The notes under the pieces were generated by a model. The model did no database searches. It worked only from the letters and a program-made list of their open reading frames with translations, and was not told where the DNA came from. From assembly GCF_002575655.3 (NCBI RefSeq), contig NC_053041.3, positions 375,827,054 through 375,891,053 of the forward strand: DNA of 64,000 bases. The letters are read 5' to 3'. The position numbers and the translations under genes are program-made. Numbering within the stretch: position 1 is the stretch's first letter; every line of letters begins with the position of its first letter. The stretch is from Aegilops tauschii subsp. strangulata (taxonomy: Eukaryota; Streptophyta; Magnoliopsida; Poales; Poaceae). Shown here piece after piece: positions 1 to 12,282 of the stretch.

Positions 1-1029
1 GGACTCTTTCGGAGTTCGGCTTCGTACACTTACCCAAAGGCTATTCCTGTTAAGGAGTCCTTTCACCGAGGCAAGGCGGCGCAGACGTGCGACAGGAGGT
101 CCAAATAATTTTTTGTAGACCGCACTCTATATTTCGAGCCTGTAAAGTGCCTTTTCCCCCAGCCTTCGACCCCCGGCATGTCAAATAGCCTGGGTTGTGG
201 CGTTGTTATCTGTAAGATGGCGATTGACATATCAATCAGGTTCCAGTGAACATAATCTGTATTCAGTATTCACTTTTTTCTAAAGAACTGAATTTTGCTT
301 CTTCGGTTGCTTCACACACGCACCTCGGCACAAATTGCCAGGGGCTCGATATGGAAACAAATGAGTCACCGACAAGTCCGAATAGCTTTATAGCACACTT
401 CGGCGTCACGAGTTTGGCCTTATATGCATCAGCTCCGAATCATGTCTTTGGTCAATAGTTGGGTTGCCCGGCTCCTGTGCTTACTACCTTACGTTCCGCT
501 CTATCGGCTAGGATAGTAAAGGGAGAACTACTTCGATTGTGTTTCGGTTCATCTGGTCAAGCACCTCAGTAGAGAAAGCCAAAAACTGACTGTCATGATG
601 CAGCGAGAGCTGGTCAACCACTCGATGACTTATCAAAATCTTTCGTGATTCCTTCCGTATTACATGAAGGACCGTTCTTAAGGTCACCTATGTAACGCAC
701 CGTATTGGGATAACCGCGTACATACCAGGGGCTATATCGTAGACCCACCATCAAACTCCTATGGCTAAGTGAAAGTGTTAAAGCCCTATAGTCCGATTGC
801 CTAGTTCGCCGCATTGACACCTTCTTCACGGACCAAGACGTTGGGTCAAGAGTGATCAAATGCTTTTCCGAACACCCCCGTATTTTATGCGAGGGGGCCG
901 AAGCTGACGACTGGAAAACTTTCAGATTATACAAAAACGGCCGCACAGGAGGAACCAAAATTTTTAGGCAAAAGTATAAAAAGCATAGCCTTAATATATC
1001 ATAATATTGTTTTTACAATCTCGGCACAT
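1..1029. other. Gypsy spacer without a recognisable gene
   Basis: No conserved domain could be read in either strand. The short open frames here lack recognisable motifs. The position, just beyond the C-terminal end of the antisense ORF, fits the pol to antisense-ORF spacer of a Tat element. Confidence 0.4.
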
Positions 1030-4000
1030 TCACTCGAAGATCATATCCTTTGAGCACTGACCCTCTATCAAGCGGGCTCCCTCTAGGACATCTTCAAAAT
1101 AATGCTCCGGCGTGTGTTTGTCCTTACCCCCGGGTGGATTCTTCGCTGCAATATCGATGGCCTTCATCTTCGCCCAATACGTCTTGACACGGGCAAAGGC
1201 CATCCATGCACCTTCAATGCACGCTGATCGCTTCACAGCGTCGATACGCGGCACCACATCCACAAGTCGTTGCACCAAACCGAAATAACTATTCGGAACT
1301 GGCTCAGTCGGCCATAGCCGGACCACAACGTCCTTCATGGCAGATCCGGATATCTTGTGGAGCTCGGCCCACTGGGCTATCTGTTCGTTCAGCAACAGCG
1401 GGCGCTTTGGCGTGCCGAATTGTGACCAGAAAAGCTTCTCCGTTGCATACCCTTCTTGCGCTTGGTAAAACTGCGCCGCATCGGAGACACTCTTCGACAA
1501 GTCCAAGAATGTGTCTGAAGAGCTCCACATTTGATTAAGCGGGGCATACTTCAGATCGCCGAATTTAGTCTGTAATAGAAAGGGCTTACTGGCCGCTATC
1601 TCCCCGGCTTGCCGGATCTTCTCCCGAGCCGCTCTAGACTCGGATCGTGCTTCTCTGGCCTCTTGTAAGGCCTTCTCGAGTTCGGCTACTTTGGCCTTGT
1701 TCTTCTCCTCGAGTGCTTGGCATTTTCCAGTGGCATTCTTTAGATCTTGCTCTATGGAAGATATTCTCTACTCGCACTGGCGTCGAGCAGCCTGTTCGGC
1801 CTTTAACTCCTCAACTGCCTTCTTGGCAACCACATTACTCATCCTGGCTTGCTCCTTGGCTCGGGCAAGCTCAGCCCGAAGGGTCTCAACCGCGGCAGCA
1901 CTATCTGCAGTTATGCATGTCTCAGTATGTAATTCTCAGCTTCGTGCTCATGTTATTATATACATATACTGACCGCCCCAAAACATACCTTGCGCCTCGT
2001 CGAGTCGCCTGTTAATAAGGGTGATGTCGTCATCCGCCATGTCAAGTTTCTGCTTTAGACCTGCAACCTCTGTAGTGTGGGCAGTCGCCAGGGATGTAAC
2101 AGCTTGTGTTCCAATTAGTTAGATTATTTCCTGGGCATGTCTTTTTCGATCCTCTGATTGCCTCCCTTTGGACGCCAACCAGAGTCTCAGGGGCTACTAT
2201 CAATACACAGGTGCATTTTGCGCATAGAGCACAATTGAAAATATTACATTACGTACCTCGAAGCCTCTTAGCAGGCCCGTGAAGGCTTCATTCAATCCGC
2301 GTTTTGCGGTCAGAATCCTCTCAAACACCGTACCCATCAAGGTACGATGTTCCTCTGAGACGGACTCATGTCGCAACATGTCCATCAATGTATCCGGCGC
2401 CTCCGGATTCCTGGAAGCAGGTGTAGGCGTACGGACTCCCTTTGAAGGGATATGTTTACTCGACCCGAGAGTCGTCTCCGGCTGTAAACCGGATAGTCCG
2501 GGGCCTTTATTGTTGGTCCCCGTAGGGACCGCACACCCCGGACCCTGGGCGACTGAAGTTTCACCTTCGGGCGTTGTCTTCATTGTCCCCCGCACCACTT
2601 GTTGATCGGGAGAGATCCTCCGGGACGACACCTCGAAGTCGTCCGCCCTATTGGGAGAAGAGGCCTGTGGAGGCGTCTCGCTTTCCATCATCTCCGGAAG
2701 AAGATCCCCCGAGGAAGAGGATTGTTGAGGAAGACTGCATGCCGGACTGCAAAACATATATTTTAGATGTTACCCTTGTAACAGGGAAAGAACGGGATAT
2801 GTTTAAAACACCCTTGTTCACTTACGATTCGGCTAAAGGCTTGTCCTTACAGAGGAACTGTGCGACAACGTCATCTTCCAAGCCCGAACTACCTGACAGG
2901 GTCATCTTACCTTTCTTAGAAGCCTTTACCTCCCAACCTTCGGAGGCGGCCCTTTTCTTACCATGGGGAGAAAGGATGTCAGCTTATCTTTCTCTTTTGT
3001 CTACGGAAGAGGATGCCCTAATCTCCCCGGACACAGTGTCTGGTGTACCTTCAGAATGGAGGCCACTTTTGACCTTCCTGCTCTCCTCCTTGTCGACTTT
3101 CGCCGGCACTTGGTATGGTGCCAGAACCAGCATCCTTGTTAGCACAGGATCAGCTGAGTCTTCGGGAAGAGGGGCCGAACACCTAATTCGCTCCACCTTC
3201 TTTATCCGGCCATGGAAGAAGATGGTTTTCTCAGTACCTTATTACAGGATATTTAATTAAGTTGTGTTCAGGAGTCGAGTGCTTACTGAGGTATCCGGAT
3301 GGTTGCAGTCAAGGCCGATGTCCTCGGTGGTATCCGGCCACTGCTTTCGTGTCCCAAAAAATAACTGACATTCCTCTGTGCGTCGTGCCGAAGAAGTGCT
3401 GAAGAGTCCGTGGTCCTTCCGGATTGAACTCCCACATGCAGAGAGGCCGTCGCTGGCATGACAGGGCCCGGCGGACTAGCATTACTTGGATTACGTTGAT
3501 GAGATCGGTGTCCTTCTCAAGGAGACTCCGGATGCGGTTCTGTAGGGTCTGCACTTCGTCAATTGATCCCCAGTCCAACCCCTTATTCATCCATGATGCA
3601 AGCTGTATTGGAGGGCCAGATCGGAACGCAGGTGTAGCTTCCCACTTGGTACCACGGGGTTCAGTGATGTAAAACCACTCCTGCTGCCATAAGTTGGAGG
3701 ATTCCGTGAAAGAGCCTTTTAGCCAAAGAGCGTTGGTAAGCTTGCTCACCGTGACACCACCACACTCCGCTTGCTTCCCCTCGATCACCTTCGGCTTCAC
3801 GTTAAAGGTCTTGAGCCATAAGCCGAAGTGTGGGGGAATACGTAGAAAGGCCTCACACATGACGATGAACGCCGAGATGAGAATAAAAGAGTCCGGGGCT
3901 AGATCGTGAAAATCTAGCCCATAATAGAACATGAGCCCACGGACAAAGGGATGGAGAGCAAACCCTAGCCCGCGGAGGAAGTGGGAGATGAATACGACCC

Positions 4001-4154
4001 TCTCGCCGGATATGGGGGTAGGGATGACCTGCCCTTTAGCAGGGAGCCTGTGGAGGATTTCCGCGGTCAGGTATCTTGCCGCTCAGAGCTTTGCAATATC
4101 CTCCTCTATGACAAAAGAGGCCACCCACCGGCCTTGAAGGCTAGATCCGGACAT
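1030..4154 (-). pseudogene. Antisense ORF of Tat gypsy element (Transposase_28-like protein), broken
   Basis: The minus strand encodes a protein of the type annotated as putative gypsy type transposon (Pfam Transposase_28). The likely start is the ATG at 4154-4152. The conserved N-terminal domain follows at 3932-3309, with motifs such as PPHFGLWLKTFNVKPK and EWFYITEPRGTKWEA. A low-complexity Ser/Pro region comes next (2757-2200, with SPDQQVVRG). A charged coiled coil (about 2150-1560) leads into a C-terminal domain at 1530-1030. The frame is broken: a TGA at 4085-4083 lies 23 codons after the start, and the pieces sit in different frames, some possibly joined by introns. Function in the transposition cycle is unknown; similar proteins occur widely in grass gypsy elements. 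The family call is from recall. Confidence 0.7.
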
Positions 4155-4691
4155 GACTGAGAGGCTCGTAGCAATTAAAACCTGGGTGCTGGAACTCGGG
4201 GTTGGAAAGGTTGAGGAAGAGGCAGGCGTAGAGGAGAAAGACGGGTTTGTGCCCCTTTATAAAGGGATGAATATCAAACGCCTCCTCATGGGCCTTAAAA
4301 CTTGCCTATTCCCAAGGAATCATGCCGACGGGACGGTTGGATTACCCACGCCCGTATTGATGAAAATCCCGCAATAAGGGGACACGATCTCTTCTTTGAG
4401 AAGACGTGCCAATGGAACCGCATCTCAAAACATGGAGCGGCAGGCCGAAAAACGGTTTGAAATAATGACCGGGTGGTGACGTGGCATCACGCTATAGAAA
4501 GTTGTCAGTGGATTGGACTCGTGAAATGTTATACTCTCTACGTTTGTGTGTGGTACTTGATTTGCAGAGCCGGACACGTTCTTTGTGTTCGAAAGATGTT
4601 TTGGAGTATTCGGAGGAGGAACCCGCCTTGCAATGCCGAAGACAATCTGCGCGCCGGACACCTCATCATTGAAGCCTGGTTTAGGGGCTAC

Positions 4692-5162
4692 AGAGGGAGT
4701 CCTGGACTATGGGGTCCTCGGGCGTCCGGCCTGTTGGACGTGGGCCGGACTAATGGGCCGTGAAGATACAAGACCGAAGACTCTCACATGTGTCCGGATA
4801 GGACTCTCCTTGGCGTGGATGGCAAGCTTGGCATTCGGATATGAAGATTCCTTTCTCTGTAACCAACTTTGTACAACCCTAGTCCCCTCCGGTGTCTATA
4901 TAAACCGGAGGGCGTAGTCCATAGGGACAATCATAATCATACCGGCTAGAATTCTAGGGTTTTAGCCATTACGATCTCGTGGTAGATCAAGTCTTGTAAT
5001 ACTCATATTCATCAAGATCAATCAAGCAGGAAGTAGGGTATTACCTCCATAGAGAGGGCCCGAACCTGGGTAAACATCATGTCCCCTGTCTCCTGTTACC
5101 ATCGACCTTAGACGCACAGTTCGGGACCCCCTACCCGAGATCCACCGGTTTTGACACTGACA
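4692..5162 (+). repeat. Gypsy 3' LTR of the 1-5162 element
   Basis: About 470 bp following a purine-rich stretch (4683-4687) and ending TTTTGACACTGACA. A TATA box TCTATATAAA lies at 4895-4904 on the plus strand. The expected TG at the start reads AG, so the left boundary is approximate. The right end in CA is convincing. Confidence 0.6.
4895..4904 (+). promoter_or_regulatory. LTR TATA box
   Basis: TCTATATAAA sits roughly 270 bp before the LTR end, a normal place for a retrotransposon core promoter. In a 3' LTR it would drive read-out into flanking DNA to the right. Confidence 0.5.
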
Positions 5163-5177
5163 AGTGGTCCTGACTAT

Positions 5178-5975
5178 TGTCACTCCGGGGTTGCCGGATC
5201 ATAACATGTAGTAGGTGACTATAACTTGCAAGATCGGATCAAGAACATGGATATAATTGTGATAACATAAATGGTTCAGATCTGAAATCATGGCACCGGG
5301 CCCAAAGTGACAAGCATTAAGCATGGCAAAGTCATAGCAACATCAATCTTAAAACATAGTGGATACTAGGGATCAGGCCCTAACAAAACTAACTCGATTA
5401 CATGAGAATCTCATCCAACTCCTCACCGACCAAAGAGCCTACGAAGGAATTACTCACGCTCGGTGGGGAGCATCATTGAATTGGCGATGGAGAAGGGTTG
5501 GTGATGACGAAGAACAAAGATCCCCCTCTCCGGAGCCCCAAACGGACTACAGATCTGGCCTCCCGATGAAGAACAAGAGGTGACGGCGGCTCCGTCTCGT
5601 GGATCGTGATAATTCTTTCTCCCTGTTTTATTCTGAAAAATAGCATTTTATAGCGTCGGTTTCATGATCTGCGGGGCCACCAGGTGGGGACAACCCACCT
5701 GGGCGCGCCAGGAGGGGGGCACCCTGGTGGGTTGTGCCCACCCAGGTGCCCCCCTCTGGTGGATCTTGGCTCCAGAGATTCTCTTTATTGATATAAAAGT
5801 TTGTCGCAAAGTTTTGTTCCATTCTGAGAACTTTTATTTCCGCACAAAAGCAACACCATGGTAGTTCTGCTGAAATCAACGTCAGTCCAGGGTTAGTTTC
5901 ATTCAAATCATGCAAATTAGAGTCCAAAACAAGAGGAAAAGCGTTAGGAAAAGTAGATACGTTGGAGACGTATCA
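5178..5975 (-). repeat. Gypsy LTR fragment (Sabrina-like)
   Basis: The plus-strand sequence begins TGTCACTCCGGGGTTGCC and ends GTTGGAGACGTATCA; read on the minus strand it starts TGATACGTCTCC, a common start of Triticeae gypsy LTRs. It contains the palindromic GC-rich block CACCTGGGTGGGCAC-type at 5680-5760. The five bases on each side (ACTAT and GTTAT) do not match, so it is a truncated or rearranged copy rather than a clean solo LTR. The family name is a recall-based guess. Confidence 0.55.
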
Positions 5976-8340
5976 GTTATTCGAGTGCGCCTTCTCTCAA
6001 AATGGACACGAAAAATACCACAACATGTTGGGTGCCATTCCATGATAGCATGCCAAGTTTCATGAATTTCAGACGAGTTTTAGATTTACTAGAATTTAAA
6101 AACAAAATATCTCAACATTTTTCAGGCAATCAACAGTGCCCTGGTGTTTGAAATTCATTCCCATTTCTTGCATGGGACCTAAGCATGTACCCAAGAACAC
6201 ACATTTCATATGTCAACCCATTTTTCTGCACCAGAGCATGTGCATGTAGTTCAAATTTGAATTATGCGCATAAAATGCGTAGGATACCCAGTTAATGTAT
6301 AAAAATGTCCAAGCGAACCCCAAAAAATACAAAAAATTGACACAACACTCCCATCATTCTATGTTGACACTAGAAAAAATTTGAAAGCAAGAAGAGGCAA
6401 CGGATATCGTTTCATCCCCAAGGGTGGCACGTTCCCTACCGAAACCATCAGGCTTGTTGTGAGAAGCTCTGGTTTGCGAGAACTTTATACCCAAACCTGC
6501 CCCAAATGGGACAAATTTTTTACCACAACATGTTGATGCCGCTCCATGATAGCATGTCAAGTTTCATGAACTTCAGACGAGTTTTGGATTTACTAGAATT
6601 GAAAAACCATGTATTTCAATGTTTGCGGCCGAGCGATGGTGGCAAGGTATTTGACATTCATTCCCATTCCTTGCATGGGACCTAAGAATCTAGCCAAGGA
6701 CGCAGATTTCATTTTTCAAACAATTTACATGCACTGGAGCATGTGCCTGTAGTTCAAATTTTAATTATGCACATAAATGCATAGAAAACTCAGTTAATGT
6801 ATAAAAATGTCCAAATGAACCCCAAAAAATTCCTAAAATTAACACAACACTCATGTTGTTCTATGTTGACACTAGAAAAAAATTGAAATCAAGAAGAGGC
6901 AACAGACACTGTTTCGTCCAGAAAGGTGAAACGTTCCCTACCGTAACCATGAGGCTTGTTGTTAGAAGCTCTGGTTTGTGAGAAGCTTATATACCCCAAC
7001 CTGCCCCGAATGGGACAATATTTTTACCATGACATGTTGATGTCGTTCCATGCTAGCATGTCAAGTTTCATAAATTTCAGACGCGTTTTTGATTTACTAG
7101 AATTTAAAAACCGTGTATCTCAATGTTAGCGCCCGAGCGATGTGGCAAGGTGTTTGACATTCATTCTCATTTCTTGCATTGGACTTAAGCATGCAACCAA
7201 GGACAAACATTTCAATTTTGAACCCATTTATATGCACTAAAGCATGTGCATGTAGTTCAAATTTAAATTATGCACATAAATGCATAGAAAACTCAGTTAA
7301 TGTATAAAAATGTCCAAGCGAACCCCGAAAAATCCCAAAAATTGACACAACATTCCTGTTGTTCTATGTTGACATGAGAAAAAATTTGAAAGTAAGAAGA
7401 GGCAACAGATATCATTTCGCCCCAAGGTGGCATGTTCCCTACCAAAACCATCAGACTTGTTGTGAGAGAAGCTCTGGTTTGTGAGAAGTTTATACCCAAA
7501 CCTGCCCCAGATGGGACAATATTTTTACCACGGCATGTCGATGCCGTTCCATGATATCATGTCAAGTTTCATGAATTTCAGACAAGTTTTTGATTTACTA
7601 GAATTTTAAAACCATCTATCTCAATGTTAGCGGCCGAGCGACAATGTCAAGGTGTTTGACATTCATTCTCATTTCTTGCATGTGACCCAAGCTTGCAACC
7701 AAGGACACACATTTGATTTTGCAACCCATTTTTATGGACTGGAGCATGTGCATGTAGTTTAATTTTGAACTATGCACATAAATGTCTAGAAAACTCAGTT
7801 AACATATAAAAATGTCTAAACGATCCCTGAAAAACTCCAAAATTTAACACAACACTCCTGTTGTTCTATGTTGACACCAGGAAAAAAATTGAAAGCAAGA
7901 AGAGGCGACGAATATTGTTTTGTCCACAAAGGTGACACGTTTCCCTAACGGGACCATGAGGCTTCTTGTGAGAAGCTCTGGTTTGTGAGAAGCTTATACC
8001 ATAACCTGCCCCAAATGGGACAATATTTTTTACCCTAGCATGATGATGCCATTCCATGATAGCATGCCAAGGTTCATGAATTTCAGACGGGTTTCGGATT
8101 TACTAGAATTTTACAAAAGCAAGTACCTCAACGTTTGCCGGAGAGCCACGGTGCCGTGGTGTTCGAAATTCATCCCCATTTCTTGCATGGTACATAAGCA
8201 CAAACCCATGGACACGTCTATGATTTTACAACCCATGTTGGTGCACCGGAGCATGTGCATGTAGTTTAATTTTGAATTGTGCACCTGAAATGGCTAGAAA
8301 ACCAATTTAATGTATAAAATGTCCAAACGAACCCTGAATA
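5976..8340. repeat. Tandem array, five units of about 504 bp
   Basis: The landmark CATGATAGCATG(C/T)CAAG recurs at 6041, 6545, 7049, 7550 and 8055, giving spacings of 504, 504, 501 and 505 bp. Units also share AGTTCAAATTTGAATTATG and a GGGACAATATTTTTACCA-like stretch. The first unit is cut at 5976. No protein is encoded. Internal tandem repeats of this kind are known in Triticeae CACTA elements. Confidence 0.85.
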
Positions 8341-8727
8341 ATTCCCATTTTTTTACGACACACATATAGTTGCATGTTCACTGCTGATAAAAGTTCTAGT
8401 AATTCAAACACCCTCCATTACCGCCGTGACCCCATTATGTAATTCAAATCAAGATGAAAAATCAAGTAGATCGCACACAGTTTATTATCACCAACCGTGT
8501 GAGATGCAGTACAAAATATCTTGGAGCACCGTCGGTGCATAGTACGCCTATGGCTTACGCGAGAAGGTGCGTTGGCTACAGTCCTCAGCCGGCGTGTCAA
8601 GCACACTAGCTCGCTCCCCAAATATCATTTCACTGTTCAATCATCACCGGTGAAAGATGGGGACGTGGACCCGCTCGTGAGGGTAAATTCAGCGGCCCAC
8701 TCTAGTGAGAGCACGGCCAGAGCCACC

Positions 8728-9200
8728 ATGCGCGTGCTAACAAGGTGCATGAGCGCAGCCGCAATCTGTGACCGGGCGGCCAAGACAGCCCAAACAGCCA
8801 CTGTTGCTTCTTAGGTAGCGGCAGTAACATCTGCCTCAGGGATAGCAACTGGCGAGAGCGGCATAGCAGCTGTCTGTTTGGCAGCGGCGGCCTTAGCCGT
8901 GATGGAGGCCGCCCACGACCATGTCAAGGCCATCCACGCCCAGTTCGTAGCGGTCACCGCACAAATCGAACGAAGCTTCTCCGACAACGGCCGGCAACCC
9001 ACGGCCGAAGAGTTGGCAATCGCCGAGAGCGTTCGAGCAGCCGTCCGTTCCTCCGCCGCATACGTTGCCACGACGGAACCCGTCCGAGCCCAGATCGTGG
9101 CTGCCCACACCCAACTCATGGTGGCCTTTTCCAAAGAGATGGCAGACGCGGATGGCGAGATGCTTGCCGAGTATGGTCCGATGGATGCCATGGAGCCCCT
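8728..9200 (+). pseudogene. Alanine-rich ORF, 5' part, split by a retrotransposon
   Basis: The ATG at 8728 lies in a near-ideal plant and animal context (AGCCACCATG). The frame is open to the insertion point at 9200 except for one TAG at 8812-8814. It resumes after the copia insertion at 22916 and ends at a TAG at 22983-22985. Leaving out the insertion and one TSD copy gives exactly 181 codons, so the insertion did not shift the frame of the ancestral gene. The product would be an Ala-rich, helical protein of 180 residues (segments such as VMEAAHDHVKAIHAQF and ADGEMLAEYGPMDAMEPL). No domain is recognised. If the stop is ignored it may be a non-transposase ORF of the surrounding CACTA element; if not, a shorter start at 8902 is possible. 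Confidence 0.55.
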
Positions 9201-10940
9201 TGTTGGGGAACATAGTATTTCAAAAAATTTACCTACAATCACGCAAGATCTATCTAGGAGAAGCCTAGCAACGAGACGGGAGAGTGTGTCCATGTACCCT
9301 CGTAGACCGAAAGTGGAAGCGTTAGCTTAACGCGGTTGATGTAGTCGAACTTCTTCGCGATCCAACCGATCAAGCACCGAGCGTACGACATCTCCGAGTT
9401 CTGCACACGTTCAGCTCGATGATGTCTCTCGAACTCTTGATCCAACAAAGTGTCGAGGGAGAGTTCCGTCAGCACGACGGCATGGTGACGGTGATGGTGA
9501 AGTGATCCGCGTAGGGCTTCGCCTAAGCACTACGTGAATATGACCGGAGGCGTAAACTGTCGAGCGGGCGCCGCACACGGCTACCAATGTTTGTTGTGTG
9601 TTCTAGCGGTGCCCCCTTCATATATATAGGTTGGAGGGGAGGAGAGGCAGACAAGGGGGCGCCCCAAGTAGGAAGAATCCTACTTGGGCGCCTCCCAAGT
9701 CGGCCTCCCCCCTTTCCTATTCCTATTTGGAGGGGGGAAGGAAAGAGGGGAGAGGGGAAAGGAAGGGGGAATCCCATTCCCTCTATTTCCTTTCCGCCTC
9801 CCCTTTTACTTTCTCCACTTAGATCAGCCCATATGGGGGCGCACCAGCCCACAAGGGGCGGGTCTGTCCCGCCCTAGGCCCAATAAGGCCCATATCTTTG
9901 CCGGGGGGTGCCCGGAACCCCTTCCGATGACCCGATACGTACCCGGTACCCGCGAAACACTTTCGGTGTCTGAATACCATCGTCCTATATATGAATCTTC
10001 ACCTCTCGACCATTTCGAGACTCCTCATCATGTCCGTGACGTCATCCGGGACTCCAAACAACATTCGGTCACCAAATCACAAAACTCATATAATACAAAA
10101 TTGTCATCGAACATTAAGCGTGCGGACCCTACGGGTTCGAGAACTATGCAGAAATGACCGAGACTCATCTCCGGTCAATAACCAATAGCGGAACCTAGAT
10201 GCTCATATTGGCTCCTACATATTCTACGAAGATCTTTATCGGTCAAACCGCATAACAACATACGTTATTCCCTTTGTCATCGGTATGTTACTTGCCCGAG
10301 ATTCGATCGTCGGTATCATCATACCTAGTTCAATCTCTTTACTCGTTCCGTAATGCATCATCCCGTAACTAACTCATTAGTCACATTGCCTGCAAGGCTT
10401 ATAGTGATGTGCATTACCGGGAGGGCCCAGAGATACCTCTCCGAAACACGGAGTGACAAATCCTAATCTCGATCTATGCCAACTCAACAAACACCATCGG
10501 AGACACCTGTAGAGCATCTTTATAATCACCCAGCTACGTTGTGATGTTTGATAGCACACAAGGTGTTCCTCCGGTATTATGGAGTTGCATAATCTCATAG
10601 TTAGAGGAACATGTATAAGTCATGAAGAAAGCAGTAATAATAAACTAAACGATCATTATGCCAAGCTAACAGATGGGTCTTGTCCATCACATCATTCTCC
10701 TAATGATGTGATCCCGTTCATCAAATGACAACACATGTCTATGGTTAGGAAACTTAACCATCTTTGATTGACGAGCTAGTCTAGTAGAGGCATAATAGGG
10801 ACACTTTGTTTTGTCTATGTATTCACACATGTATCAAGTTTCCGGTTAATACAATTCTAGCATGAATAATAAACATTTATCATGATATAAGGAAATATAA
10901 ATAACAAATTTATTATTGCCTCTAGGGCATATTTCCTTCA
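9201..10940 (-). repeat. 3' LTR of outer copia element
   Basis: 1740 bp, closely matching 21156-22910. It lacks a short stretch near 10335 (TTACCAGCAAGTCTC in the other LTR), apparently a small deletion between TCTC repeats. The GC-rich block around 9630-9850 gives several open frames that are not genes. Confidence 0.92.
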
Positions 10941-11478
10941 GTCTCCCACTTTCACTAGAGTCAATAATCTAGTTCACATCGCCATGTGATATAACACCAA
11001 TAGTTCACATCACCATGTGATTAGTACACATCGCCATGTGACTAATACCCAAAGGGTTTTACTAGAGTCAATAATCTAGTTCACATCGCTATGTGATTAG
11101 CACCCAAAGAGTACTAAGGTGTGATCTTGTTTTGCTTGTGAGAGAAGTTTAGTCAATGGGTCTGTCACATTCAGAGCCATATGTATTTTGCAAATTTTCT
11201 ATGTCTACAATGCTTTGCATGGAGCTACTCTAGTTAATTTCTCCCACTTTCAGTATGTACCCAGATTGAGACTTAGAGTCATCTGGATCGGTGTAAACGC
11301 TTGCATCGGCATAACACTTTACGACGAACTCTTTATCACCTCCATAACCAAGAAATATCTCCTTAGTCTTCTAAGGATAATTTTGACCGCTGTCAAGTGA
11401 TCCACTCCTGGATCAATATCGTACCCCCTTGCCAAACTCATGCCAAGGTACACAATAGGTTTGGTACACAACATAGCA
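10941..11478 (-). pseudogene. Outer copia RNase H end and polypurine tract
   Basis: Between the 3' LTR and the nested element the minus strand reads a degraded copia RNase H segment beginning with an MLCTKP-like motif near 11475. It continues the RNase H frame that stops at the nested insertion on the other side (16653 and up). Next to the LTR is the tract GTGAAAGTGGGAGAC (minus strand), the likely plus-strand primer. The region holds repeated CACATCGCCATGTGA-like phrases (10975-11100) and is non-coding. Confidence 0.55.
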
Positions 11479-11483
11479 TACTT

Positions 11484-12274
11484 TGTTGGAGATCGTTGCA
11501 GAAATTAGAAATTTTGTACGCATCACCAAGAACAATCTATGGAGTCTTCTAGCAACGAGAGGGAAAAGAGTGCATCTACATACCCTTATAGATCGCGAGC
11601 GGAAGCGTTCAAGTGAATGGGGTTGATGGAGTCGTACTCCTCGTGATCCAAATCACCGATGACCGAGCGCACGGCACCTCCGCGTTCAACACACGTACGG
11701 TTGGGGAAGACGTCTCCTCCTTCTTGATCCAGCAAGGGGAGGGAGAGGTTGATGGAGATCCAGCAGCACGACGGCGTGGTGGTGGAAGTAGCGGGGATCT
11801 CGGCAGGGCTTCGCCACGCTCAGCGAGAGGGAGAGGGAGAGGTCTCACGGGAGGGAGAGGGAGGCGCCAGGGGCTTGGGTGCTGCTCCCATGCGCCTCCC
11901 CACTATATATAGGGGTGGAGGGGCTGGTTTCTTGCCCTCCAAGTCCATTGGGGCGTTGGCAAAGGTGGGGAAAGAAATCCCATCATTTCCCTTCCCCACC
12001 GATTGTTATCCCCCTTTTTTAGGGATCTTGATCTTATCCCTTCGGGATATGATCTTATTCCTTCTAAGGTGGGATCTTGGTGCGCATTGACCAGGGGTGT
12101 GGGGCCTTTCCCCCACTACCCACGTTCATGTGGGTCCCCCCATGCAGGTGGGCCCCACTTCGGAACCTTCTAGAACCTTCCCGGTACAATACCGAAAAAT
12201 CCCGAACATTTTCCGGTGGCCAAAATAGGACTTCCCATATATAAATCTTTACCTCCGGACCATTCCAGAACTCC
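11484..12274 (-). repeat. Truncated 3' LTR of Angela-like element
   Basis: 791 bp that match 14911-15705 of the complete LTR, including the CTATATATAG core near 11902-11912. The U3 start and all upstream sequence are gone. Confidence 0.9.
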
Positions 12275-12282
12275 AAAAGAGA

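Larger units (their letters stand above)
1..5162 (+). mobile_element. Tat-lineage Ty3/gypsy retrotransposon, 3' part
   Basis: The window opens inside a gypsy element. Its visible parts are a spacer (1-1029), a long minus-strand ORF (1030-4154) and an LTR-like stretch (about 4692-5162) whose TATA box points along the plus strand. Tat-lineage gypsy elements are known for an extra antisense ORF between pol and the 3' LTR, so the opposed orientation is expected and the element runs on the plus strand. No pol domain is visible in the first kilobase, so gag-pol and the 5' LTR should lie left of the window. The lineage call is inference from this layout. Confidence 0.7.

Noticed and set aside
5178..5975. 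Solo LTR formed by recombination
   Set aside because: The flanking five bases differ, so a clean solo LTR with target duplication is not supported.
8811..9293. Minus-strand open frame opposite the Ala-rich ORF
   Set aside because: It is the mirror of a GC-rich coding frame and runs into LTR sequence.
9587..10157. Open frames in the copia LTR, also repeated at 21541-22105
   Set aside because: They lie in LTR GC-rich sequence on the strand opposite to the element and occur in both LTRs.
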